Shown here piece after piece: positions 1 through 7,597 of a stretch of DNA of 64,000 nucleotides. The position numbers and the translations under genes were made by a program. The stretch's first letter is position 1; each line of letters starts with the position of its first letter. The DNA is from Spirochaetota bacterium (GTDB taxonomy: Bacteria; Spirochaetota; UBA12135; COTS27): positions 2,511,271 through 2,575,270 of the forward strand of contig AP019861.1 of assembly GCA_013426755.1 (NCBI GenBank), given 5' to 3'. The notes beneath the pieces are model-generated. The model worked only from the letters and a program-made list of their open reading frames with translations. It did no database searches and was not told the DNA's origin.

Positions 1-338
1 TTTTTAAAGTGGAAGTGTAATTCTGGCTTTTTTCCAAAATCAATCATTTCTTTTGGAACATTTTTAATTTGGAGAGAGACTGTTGCTGCGCTGAGTCTGG
101 CTGAGAAATATTTTGGCAAGCGATCGTTATTGGCTTTTTTAATGGTTTCATAGAGTGCTTCGGTTGATGCGGGGAAGGTGGATTCAGCTGCTACGAGGTC
201 TGCTGTTACAAAGAAATACCCTACACATAACCATAATAATACAGTGAAATACCTTACGCATAGTTGCAGCATTCCTGGTTTTTTACAGAACGTATGCTGA
301 TGAAGAGAATGTTTTATTATTCTGTAGTGAACTGACAT
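1..338 (-). CDS. Exported protein of unknown function (C-terminus cut by window edge)
   Basis: The frame is open from 338 down to the left edge, so the C-terminus is missing. Two in-frame starts exist, ATG at 338 and ATG at 272. I give 338 because it lies only 10 bp after the TAG of the upstream gene on the same strand, which suggests co-transcription. The N-terminus is basic, followed by a strongly hydrophobic stretch (about residues 29-45) and an Ala-rich end before AES, as expected of a Sec signal peptide. The visible mature part begins with a helical segment and contains no motif I recognise. It is probably periplasmic or outer-membrane associated. Function is unknown. Confidence 0.6.
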   Translation of the reverse strand, partial: MSVHYRIIKHSLHQHTFCKKPGMLQLCVRYFTVLLWLCVGYFFVTADLVAAESTFPASTEALYETIKKANNDRLPKYFSARLSAATVSLQIKNVPKEMIDFGKKPELHFHFK

Positions 339-348
339 TTTTAAGCGA

Positions 349-1035
349 CTAGCGTTTAATGAGTTTGAAAAAACGGTCTTCATAATAATCGAAGATGTCG
401 TGTTTGAGGAGCAGGCTTCCTAGCATATTGATCTGGTTTTTATCGCGTTGTGCGCGTTTGAAGAGGGCTTCTATTTTTTTCTCGAGCGCCTTAGGAATGC
501 CATTTTTATCGAGCAGGCCGCGTTCTTCGATCTCAGTGAGATTCGTCTGCATAGACATTTCAATGATCTTCATACAAGCCTTAACCAGCGAGATGCTCCA
601 CGTAGCCTCTTCGCCTGAGAACAGAATCGAACGGTCATTTTTATCTTGTTCTAAGAGCCGTGTCAATTTAATTAAAACTTCTGAAAAAGGTTGATTTTCA
701 CGCCATGTTTCCCGTTCGACATTGTGGAAATAATACTCGATAAATGTGAAGGGAAAGTTCATCTTTTCCATCAATTGTTCAGCAAACTGCACAGCATCTT
801 TGTCTATATTGTGAAATGTATCTTTGGAGGAAAAATAGGGTGTGACAATGAGGGGTGTTTTAATATGAAGCGCACCTTCATGAACAGTAGTCTGATTGCC
901 TTTACTTTTGGCTACAAAATAATACGTATAAATGGTATTACCAAACGTAGAAATTGTCCGCTGCGGCATGTGATAGATCACCGTCCGTTCAAATGCACGC
1001 TTGTTTTTCATATACTGGTCATCTTTTTTATCCAT
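349..1035 (-). CDS. Conserved-looking protein of unknown function, 228 aa
   Basis: ATG start at 1035 is preceded by a good Shine-Dalgarno (GGGAG, about 9 nt away), so the start is well supported. The protein is soluble with no signal peptide or membrane segment. The first 100 residues look like mixed alpha/beta. The last 100 are charged and helical, rich in Lys and Glu. I recognise no domain. It is followed after 10 bp by the exported protein gene, so the two probably form an operon. GC content is clearly above the flanking non-coding DNA, which supports real coding. Confidence 0.7.
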   Translation of the reverse strand: MDKKDDQYMKNKRAFERTVIYHMPQRTISTFGNTIYTYYFVAKSKGNQTTVHEGALHIKTPLIVTPYFSSKDTFHNIDKDAVQFAEQLMEKMNFPFTFIEYYFHNVERETWRENQPFSEVLIKLTRLLEQDKNDRSILFSGEEATWSISLVKACMKIIEMSMQTNLTEIEERGLLDKNGIPKALEKKIEALFKRAQRDKNQINMLGSLLLKHDIFDYYEDRFFKLIKR

Positions 1036-1516
1036 CTTTTACGACTCCCTATTTTTTCAATGCTAAATATCTCTTAGAACCGATACTGATTTAACCATGT
1101 TTTCAACGATAATATTCTTAACAATATTGTATTGTATTATTTCCTAGTTTACAGTCACCAGAGTTCTATCACAAGTTAATTGTACTATAACGAATACCCA
1201 TTCACTCTATAATTTTATATAACCTATTATAACCTATATTCTATATCTCAATTTTACCTGTATCAGATTTGCTTGCTCGTATCGATCAAATTTGTCTGCA
1301 TTTATCTACTCGTAGCAGATCTGCCCTAAGTAAAATTGCCTACCAATAATACTCTCCTACAAACATTTCACTCAGCATATTTTACTCAACATATTTCACT
1401 CAGCATTCAATCCTGTATTGACCGTCTTCATTAGAACAGTGGACACCATTAAATACCCGACAAAACATTAAAAAATGGATTATTGACCGTAGAAAAACCA
1501 GCACGCATTACCTTTT
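1036..1516. other. Gene-free AT-rich stretch
   Basis: No reading frame on either strand that I can support. The sequence is AT-rich with short duplicated words, for example repeats of ATATTTCACTCAGCAT near 1375-1405. It contains the upstream region of the 349-1035 gene. Confidence 0.5.
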
Positions 1517-1666
1517 TCAACGACTGCTTCGTTTAAACAAGTACCAAATCATATACGTCACACCACAAGCGCCTGCCGCAGCAAAAACAGAAACCAAGCT
1601 ACTTATCACAAGAACACGCATCACAGCGACTTCTGTATTAAATAGGTCTGCAAGCCATAGAATCAA
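1517..1666 (-). CDS. Possible small membrane protein, 49 aa
   Basis: A short frame reads TTG at 1666 to TGA at 1517. The translation begins MILWLADLFNTE, has one long hydrophobic segment (about residues 16-45) and ends in a basic tail KRSSR, the layout of a single-pass small membrane protein. A GGGAG sequence lies at 1679-1683, 12 nt before the TTG, which is longer than ideal. Base composition is noticeably higher in GC than the surrounding repeats. An in-frame TGA just upstream rules out a longer N-terminus. It could instead be a relic of a larger gene. Confidence 0.35.
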   Translation of the reverse strand: MILWLADLFNTEVAVMRVLVISSLVSVFAAAGACGVTYMIWYLFKRSSR

Positions 1667-1815
1667 TTTTTTTCACAACTCCCTTATTAATCTTACAATC
1701 AATCTTACATTACAGTTAAAACGCCCAGTGCATTACGCCAAGTCGTATATTATACCGAGTAGTGTATTATATCGCAGTTCTCAGAAAATCAATCTTTAGA
1801 ACCTCAATCTTCCAC

Positions 1816-2140
1816 TATCTCAACAAAATATCTTCATTCAAAAACCCAATCTTTAACTATCTCAACAAAATGTCTTCATTCAAAAACCCAATCTTTAACT
1901 ATCTCAACAAAATGTCTTCATTCAAAAACCCAATCTTTCACTATCTCAACAAAATATCTTCATTCAAAAACCCAATATCCCACTATCTCAACAAAATATC
2001 TTCATTCAAAAACCCAATATTCCACTATCTCAACAAAATATCTTCATTCAAAAACCCAATCTTCCACTATCTCAACAAAATGTCTTCATTCAAAAACCCA
2101 ATCTTTCACTATCTCAACAAAATATCTTCAAATCTCAACC
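1816..2140. repeat. 42-bp tandem repeat array, about 7.7 copies
   Basis: Units start at 1816, 1858, 1900, 1942, 1984, 2026, 2068 and 2110, each opening TATCTCAACAAAAT and followed by CTTCATTCAAAAACCC. The unit is a multiple of three, so a plus-strand frame stays open through the array (a 14-residue repeat). I see no start signal or flanking coding sequence, so I treat it as a minisatellite. Confidence 0.9.
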
Positions 2141-2471
2141 TAAATTAACAACTCCCACCCTGCAAATCATCTCTTTTTAGTAGATTATACAGAGATTTTA
2201 TGCGGGTGAGCATTGATAACATATTTCATAATAATATGATAATATCACAAATAGCGTGTTTCATAGAGCGTATTTCATAGCGGCACGGTCAATGATATAT
2301 CTCACAATAAATATATCTCACAATAGTATGATAATATAGTTTACATTAAATTTAATACATGTAATGATGAAATCATGATTCTAAAAAAAGATTAATTTCG
2401 ACTTGACTTTTTGATACGATTTTATTAATGATCCAATGCAATTGTATTAATAATTGTACCCATTTGAGTAA

Positions 2472-2610
2472 ATTCAGTCATATATTTAAGTAGATTCAGT
2501 TATATATTTAAGTAGATTCAGCTATATATTTAGGTAGATTCAACTACATATTTAAGTAGATTCAGCTATATATCTATGTAGATTCAACTATATATTTAGG
2601 TAAGTCTAGG
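2472..2610. repeat. 22-bp tandem repeat array, about 6 copies
   Basis: Repeats of ATTCAGTTATATATTTAAGTAG occur with a 22-bp period and point variation (TATCTATG in one copy). No coding potential. It sits in the long gene-poor stretch between 2141 and 3043, where I find no other feature except the neighbouring 40-bp array. Confidence 0.85.
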
Positions 2611-2724
2611 TTCAACTGCACGTATTCAAGTAAATTGGCGATTTCTATCATCATCATAACATTATTTTACAGGTATCCATGAATTAGTGAACTGCGTCAT
2701 ATTATAAAGGTTGTAGAATATTGA

Positions 2725-2910
2725 TTGATTGATGGGTTGGATTGATTGATCTGTGGGTTAATGAGTCGATTGATGGGCTAATTAATAGATCAATGGGTTA
2801 ATAAGTCGATTGATGGGTTAATTAATGGATCAATGGGTTAATGAGTCGATTGATGGGTTAACTAATGGATCAATGGGTTAATGAGTCGATTAATGCATTG
2901 ATTGGGTGAT
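2725..2910. repeat. 40-bp tandem repeat array
   Basis: Units start at 2765, 2805, 2845 and 2885 and alternate GATTGATGGGTTAA with GGATCAATGGGTTAATGA. Degenerate half-units extend left to about 2725. Within each unit the two halves are related, so the array probably grew from a shorter ancestral unit of about 20 bp. Confidence 0.85.
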
Positions 2911-3043
2911 AGATTGACTGGCATTTCAGCAAGTACAAACACGATTTTTCACGTAAAATTACGATTTTTAGTGGAATTAGAATAGATGATAATCTAGGAT
3001 AGATAACAAGAAGTTGTTTAAATAGATGCCAATGATGAATTAT

Positions 3044-4321
3044 TTAGGATGTTGCCGTGTACCATTCCATAAGTATTTTATCAAATTCTTCATAATCATT
3101 CTTAAGTGCCATTTTTAAGATGATTCTTTCGGTATAGGCGCCGATCCCAGGCAAAGTAGCTAGCTTGTGCGTTCGGATCAATTCAGCAAATTCATTTTCA
3201 TGCATTAAACTAAGGTGATATGAAGCATTTCTAAGAAAAGCTCTCCGCCGCCCCAATTCTTTAAGTAAATAATACATTTGAATCAATGTGACCGCTATTC
3301 TATCCTTAATAGAAAGATGACTTCGATAAAAATGCGCAGGCGGCATAAACACGAGACCTAATTCACGCATTCTATTTCTAAACAACCGTTCTAATTTGTG
3401 CTTGGCTGAGGTGAAATCATAAGTGTGCTCTGGTTTTTTCTCAGCAATAGGAGCAAATTTTGCTAGACTATGACAAACATCACGTCTCTTGTAAAGGTGG
3501 CGATAGACTTGTTTTGTCTGGTTGGCAAAGAGAAATGTTAACATCATAAAATTAACACCCACTTCGTAGAGACGTGTTAACAATTTTTCTAACCGAGCCC
3601 ATTCGACTCCTTCTTCCCAAGGCGCTAACGAGAGAATAAGCGCACCTAACGGGACTCCTAGATGATGAAGGGCATTTAGAGCAGTCATTCGTTCTGTGAG
3701 ACTAGGGCTAGGCGGTTCTAACAGAGTCCTTTCTTCTTCATTGGCAGCGAGCGTAAACGCCGTGATAACAATAGGTAAGTTCTCCTGAGCGAAGTATTTT
3801 GTGGGAAACCTATTACGGTCTTTATACGCCTCGATAAGCGAAGTAAGCCGCTGGGGATTTCTAGTAAGAACGAGCCCCCGGTATCCAGCGTACATCAATT
3901 TTGCTAAAACCTCTCCACCGCCAACATGCTTAATATGAGCAGGCAATGGCATAAAGGGATCATTGAAATGACTGCCAAGTCCGATTAACGGCGTCATTGT
4001 CTGAGTATTGTCGTAGTCTCCTGTAACTATTGTCCTATTCGCAGCGTGTGTGATCTGGTGCTTTAATGCCGGCAATTCTTTATTTAAATGCTCTAACACA
4101 TTAGAGTACACCTTAATACGAGCTGCACCACTACCTCCTCCTACTCCTACTGCTGTATTATAATAGCCTCCTTTCTCATTGCAAGTTTTATAAATGTCTA
4201 GGCTATAACGAAGTGGGAACCAGCCATCTAAGACCGAATTTTTCTTTAATAACGTGCCAGGGTCTTCATCGATGTAATAACCATCGCTAACCCGCTGATG
4301 ACTGGGGGGATAATTGTTCAT
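3044..4321 (-). CDS. Radical SAM (spore photoproduct lyase-like) family protein lacking two cluster cysteines
   Basis: 425 aa, ATG at 4321. The order of family landmarks is clear. SLDIYKTCNEKGGYYNT (about residues 40-56) aligns with the usual NPYRGCxxxCxYC cluster loop. GSHFNDPFMPL corresponds to the GTxTDPYQPLE segment. TRNPQRLTSLIEA, EPPSPSLTERMTAL and LGVPLGALILSLAP match the later strands of the TIM-barrel. Only the first cysteine of CxxxCxxC is kept; the other two positions are Gly and Tyr. Without them a 4Fe-4S cluster of the normal kind should not form. Near the C-terminus LPGIGAYTERI resembles a helix-hairpin-helix DNA-binding loop. The reading frame is intact and full length, so it may be a pseudoenzyme with a retained role rather than debris. 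Confidence 0.65.
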   Translation of the reverse strand: MNNYPPSHQRVSDGYYIDEDPGTLLKKNSVLDGWFPLRYSLDIYKTCNEKGGYYNTAVGVGGGSGAARIKVYSNVLEHLNKELPALKHQITHAANRTIVTGDYDNTQTMTPLIGLGSHFNDPFMPLPAHIKHVGGGEVLAKLMYAGYRGLVLTRNPQRLTSLIEAYKDRNRFPTKYFAQENLPIVITAFTLAANEEERTLLEPPSPSLTERMTALNALHHLGVPLGALILSLAPWEEGVEWARLEKLLTRLYEVGVNFMMLTFLFANQTKQVYRHLYKRRDVCHSLAKFAPIAEKKPEHTYDFTSAKHKLERLFRNRMRELGLVFMPPAHFYRSHLSIKDRIAVTLIQMYYLLKELGRRRAFLRNASYHLSLMHENEFAELIRTHKLATLPGIGAYTERIILKMALKNDYEEFDKILMEWYTATS

Positions 4322-4325
4322 TACA

Positions 4326-4360
4326 TTGAAGCCAGCTAGCTAGCTAGCGTGGGCTTTTTT
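4326..4360 (+). terminator. Terminator-like hairpin (weak)
   Basis: AGCC and GCTAGC pair with GCTAGC and GGGCT, then a T6 run follows at 4355-4360 in plus orientation. No plus-strand gene ends here, and the minus-strand gene at 3044-4321 starts beside it. It may be a bidirectional element or a chance palindrome. Confidence 0.3.
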
Positions 4361-4507
4361 ATTTTAGCATACTGGTAGAGAAGGTTATTAGCAAAAAGAC
4401 TAATGCTATACTAAGGCTATAAACTAAGGCTATAAAGTTTTTACTTCTCTAAATAAGCTAGCAGCTATTCATCATTCTGGACATCATTCTGGGCATCATT
4501 TTTGGTA

Positions 4508-4741
4508 TCACTTTTTGGCATCATTTTTGCGATTTTTGAGTACCGTGAGGACGTCCTGCGCACGTTTACGAAAGACTTTTTCTAAGGCAGAGACTTTGCT
4601 CAGTTCATTTTTCATAATCTCAGCCTCTTTCTTAATAGAAGGTAGTGAAGCACGGTGATGTTTAGCCACTTGGACTAAGATATCGCTTGCTCGATCGATA
4701 TGTTTCTTAAGTTCTTGTTTTTTCATCTTGTTTTCATCCAT
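4508..4741 (-). CDS. Small charged helical protein, 77 aa
   Basis: ATG at 4741. The sequence is almost entirely helix-forming and Lys/Glu-rich, with heptad-like spacing of Leu, Ile and Val (for example LKKHIDRASDILVQVAK), so a coiled coil is likely. No membrane segment or signal peptide. It resembles small nucleoid- or scaffold-type proteins only in composition; I assign no function. It lies between hemL and the radical-SAM-like gene on the same strand, about 160 bp from the hemL start side and 190 bp from the next gene. Confidence 0.6.
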   Translation of the reverse strand: MDENKMKKQELKKHIDRASDILVQVAKHHRASLPSIKKEAEIMKNELSKVSALEKVFRKRAQDVLTVLKNRKNDAKK

Positions 4742-4898
4742 TTATGTTCATTGCTTTATCTTCATCTATTGTCTTAATGATTAAAAATTTTTAATTGTTA
4801 TAGATTTTTGATGTGAACTTGGTATTTACTCCTTGGTACTTACTCTATTTCCAGTAAGAACATTTTAAAGATTAAAATACTTGCCGCTCCCATTTCTG

Positions 4899-6239
4899 TT
4901 ATGAACGGCTTATAATCTCGCTAAGCGCCCGCTGGGCACAGGTGAGTGTTTTACTGATATCGGCGTCTTTGTGCGCAATTGATAAAAACCAAGCCTCGTA
5001 GGGAGAAGGTGGAAGATAGATGCCTTGCTTTAACATAGCATGAAAAAATTGTCCGTACCGATTGGCATCTAAACTCGTAACGTCATTAAAATTACGCATC
5101 TTAGAAAGCGTTGTAAAAAATACGGTCATCATTGATCCCATGCGCGTGACTACCATAGGAACTTTTAATTCGGTAGCGATTGCATTGAGCCCTGTTTCTA
5201 GGCGATGTCCATGTTTTTCTAGGATTCCGTAGTGGTTTTGTTCATGCGTACGGAGTTCTGTCAATGTCGCTAGACCACTTGCCATGGCGAGGGGATTGCC
5301 TGAGAGTGTACCTGCTTGATAAACAGGTCCGAGTGGAGCGACGTGGTCCATAATTTCTGCTCTGCCGCCATATAACGCCGCTGGTAGACCGCCGCCTATA
5401 ATTTTACCTAAGGCAAGTAAATCTGGTGTGACACCGAGCCGCATGCTCACACCCCCCAGTCCAACACGAAACCCCGTCATCACTTCATCAAATATAAGTA
5501 AAGCGTCCTTTTCCTCAGTAAGTGTCCTGAGGGCTGTTAAAAATTGTGTCTCAGGCAAAACAACCCCCATATTACCGGTAACAGGTTCTAATAAAACAGC
5601 CGCTATCTCACCAGGATGCCTAGTAAAATGCTCCTTAACCGAAGAGATGTCATTAAATTCTGCTATAAGCGTATCCTTAGCAGCGCCAGCGGTCACACCA
5701 GGTGAAGCTGCAATACCCAATGTAAGCACACCAGATCCCGCCTCGACTAGGAAACTATCGCCATGACCGTGATAACAACCCCGAAATTTAATGATTTTCG
5801 ACCGTTTTGTATACCCACGTGCTAACCGAATGAGTGACATGACCGCTTCTGTACCCGAATTGACCATTCGAACTTTTTCTAAGAAAGGAACACATTCTGT
5901 CACCAGATTAGCTAGCTTTGTTTCTAGGACGGTTGGCGCACCGAAACTCGTTCCTTTAACAAGCGTTTCATGTAGAGCTGCTGTCACACACTTAGGTGCA
6001 TGCCCTAAGATAAGTGCTCCCCATGAAAGAACATAATCGAGATAGGGCTTTTCATCCAGATCGTATAAAAAAGCACCGCTGCCGCGTTCAAAAAAAACAG
6101 GAGTCCCTCCCACGCTGTTAAATGACCGCACAGGCGAATTCACGCCGCCGACTAGGACGTCTTTTGCCGCTTTAAAGGCATTTTCACTGCTAGTCGCCGT
6201 CATTGGTGTAAAAAGTGATTCTTGATTTATCGTTTCCAT
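4899..6239 (-). CDS. hemL: Glutamate-1-semialdehyde 2,1-aminomutase
   Basis: 446 aa PLP-dependent aminotransferase of class III. It moves the amino group within glutamate-1-semialdehyde to make 5-aminolevulinate, the C5-route entry to tetrapyrroles. Diagnostic segments are present: GGVNSPVRSF near the N-terminus, MVNSGTEAVMS, KFRGCYHGHGD, FDEVMTGFRVG and LGKIIGGGLPAALYGGR, in which Lys279 should be the PLP-binding lysine. The C-terminus contains LPPSPYEAWFLS, also typical. Length matches the family. No other haem gene is in the window, so the rest of the pathway must lie elsewhere. No clear Shine-Dalgarno precedes the ATG at 6239. Haem synthesis is not universal among spirochaetes, so this helps narrow the host lineage. 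Confidence 0.95.
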   Translation of the reverse strand: METINQESLFTPMTATSSENAFKAAKDVLVGGVNSPVRSFNSVGGTPVFFERGSGAFLYDLDEKPYLDYVLSWGALILGHAPKCVTAALHETLVKGTSFGAPTVLETKLANLVTECVPFLEKVRMVNSGTEAVMSLIRLARGYTKRSKIIKFRGCYHGHGDSFLVEAGSGVLTLGIAASPGVTAGAAKDTLIAEFNDISSVKEHFTRHPGEIAAVLLEPVTGNMGVVLPETQFLTALRTLTEEKDALLIFDEVMTGFRVGLGGVSMRLGVTPDLLALGKIIGGGLPAALYGGRAEIMDHVAPLGPVYQAGTLSGNPLAMASGLATLTELRTHEQNHYGILEKHGHRLETGLNAIATELKVPMVVTRMGSMMTVFFTTLSKMRNFNDVTSLDANRYGQFFHAMLKQGIYLPPSPYEAWFLSIAHKDADISKTLTCAQRALSEIISRS

Positions 6240-6280
6240 ATTAAATAATTGTATAACTAAATCCAGAGCACACTCAATAA

Positions 6281-6436
6281 TTACTTAATCCCCGCCAAAT
6301 AACCCTCAGCACGTAGTCCTTGAAAATACTCGCTTAGACGAAACTTCTGTATTACAAGGCTCTGTATTCGATCACCAGATATACGATCATTAAAATTGCC
6401 ATGCAGCGAAGAAGTGGTCTCAATGATTGAAACCAC
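6281..6436 (-). CDS. Possible small ORF or gene remnant, 51 aa
   Basis: Between sodB and hemL an open frame runs from GTG at 6436 to TAA at 6281. The translation ends in KFRLSEYFQGLRAEGYLAGIK, and its codon use and GC look like the neighbouring genes rather than the AT-rich spacers. It has no Shine-Dalgarno, and a stop lies 24 nt upstream of the GTG. It may be a short gene or the surviving C-terminal end of a lost one. I recognise no family. Confidence 0.3.
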   Translation of the reverse strand: MVSIIETTSSLHGNFNDRISGDRIQSLVIQKFRLSEYFQGLRAEGYLAGIK

Positions 6437-6480
6437 TTTGCTTTGAAATCGTATTAAACGTATTTAAACGTATTAAAACC

Positions 6481-7077
6481 TTACATTCGCTTAGCAACGG
6501 CATTCCAATCGACAATATTCCAAAAAGCATTGACATAATCGGGACGTCTATTCTGGTAAGTAAGGTAATAGGCATGTTCCCAGACATCGAGAGCGAGCAG
6601 TGGTTTTCCACGATAAGCACTTGCTGGCATGAGGGGATTGTCTTGATTGGGCGTAGAGCCTATGGTGAGATCACCAGATGATGTCTCACACAACCATGTC
6701 CAGCCACTTCCAAACCGCGCTAGAGCTGCTGCTGCAAATTTTTCTTTAAACTCAGCAATTGACCCGAAAGCTGTTTCCATGCGCCTACGAAGGTCGCCTG
6801 CCGGCTCGCCGCCTCCCGTCGGTGATATTAAAGTCCAGAACAAACTGTGATTGTAATGACCGCCGCCATTATTTCTGACTGCAGGCGAACTATCTGCTGT
6901 GATAGTGCCCATTAACTCAGCGATCTCTATATTTGCTGCTTCGCTGCCTTGGATAGCTGCGTTGAGTTTTGTGACATAGGTGCTGTGGTGTTTTCCGTGA
7001 TGGATTTCCATTGTCTTAGCATCGATATGCGGTTCTAGCGCACTTGCGGCGTAGGGCAAGGGTGGTAATGTATGCAT
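6481..7077 (-). CDS. sodB: Iron/manganese superoxide dismutase
   Basis: 198 aa, ATG at 7077 with AAGGAA about 9 nt upstream. It converts superoxide to oxygen and hydrogen peroxide in the cytoplasm. The N-terminal helix hairpin carries [18 protein letters not shown] (ligand His26), the second helix [13 protein letters not shown] supplies another ligand His, and the C-terminal domain carries [11 protein letters not shown] with the Asp and His ligands, then [17 protein letters not shown]. All four metal ligands are therefore present. Sequence alone does not decide Fe or Mn. Some host-associated spirochaetes lack this enzyme, so its presence implies contact with oxygen. It is not obviously in an operon with hemL. 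Confidence 0.95.
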   Translation of the reverse strand: MHTLPPLPYAASALEPHIDAKTMEIHHGKHHSTYVTKLNAAIQGSEAANIEIAELMGTITADSSPAVRNNGGGHYNHSLFWTLISPTGGGEPAGDLRRRMETAFGSIAEFKEKFAAAALARFGSGWTWLCETSSGDLTIGSTPNQDNPLMPASAYRGKPLLALDVWEHAYYLTYQNRRPDYVNAFWNIVDWNAVAKRM

Positions 7078-7181
7078 TGTAAAATTTCCTTAAAAATTTT
7101 TTTTAATGGTTAATGCTATTAATAATTTTTAAAATCATAAAATAACGACTGTGCACTCACTACTAGCGGTGGCTCTGTTTA

Positions 7182-7421
7182 TTATTTAAACCACTTTAAG
7201 ATAAGATTTAAAGCCAATGATAAAACAATAGAAACGATGAGCATTGTTGCGATTGGAAGATAAACCGTCATATTTCCGCGCGTCCATTTAATATTGCCTG
7301 GCAGGTTAGAGAACAGACGACCTAAGTTATCAAATACATTCCATTTAAAAGCACTGCTTAGAAAGCTCACTACGGCTAGCAGTAGAAATACAACCCCTAA
7401 GTAGAAAAACAATTTAGTCAC
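7182..7421 (-). CDS. DUF2905 family small membrane protein
   Basis: 79 aa with two membrane segments (about residues 4-24 and 53-75). Between them sits the family signature GRLFSNLPGNIKWTRGNMTVYLPIAT, close to the consensus LPGDIxIxRGNxxFYFP. Function is unknown. The family is widespread in bacteria as short two-helix membrane proteins. Start is GTG at 7421 with no clear ribosome-binding site. It lies between the HD-GYP gene and sodB on the same strand. Confidence 0.85.
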   Translation of the reverse strand: MTKLFFYLGVVFLLLAVVSFLSSAFKWNVFDNLGRLFSNLPGNIKWTRGNMTVYLPIATMLIVSIVLSLALNLILKWFK

Positions 7422-7597
7422 AACTGTATCTGTTTTATACTGTATCTACTCTTTATTCCTTGTCATCAAACCTTGTCATCAAAAAGACCCATCATCAAGA
7501 CTGCATCTACTCGGCTGTATATACTATGTATAGAGGTTGCAATGTTTAAAAAACGGTTAAAATACTCGCTTACACCATAGCATCATTGAAAGAACTA

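Noticed and set aside
1762..2148. Open plus-strand frame of 128 codons with a 14-residue repeat
   Set aside because: It is entirely the 42-bp minisatellite, whose period keeps a frame open by arithmetic. No start signal or non-repeat coding sequence.
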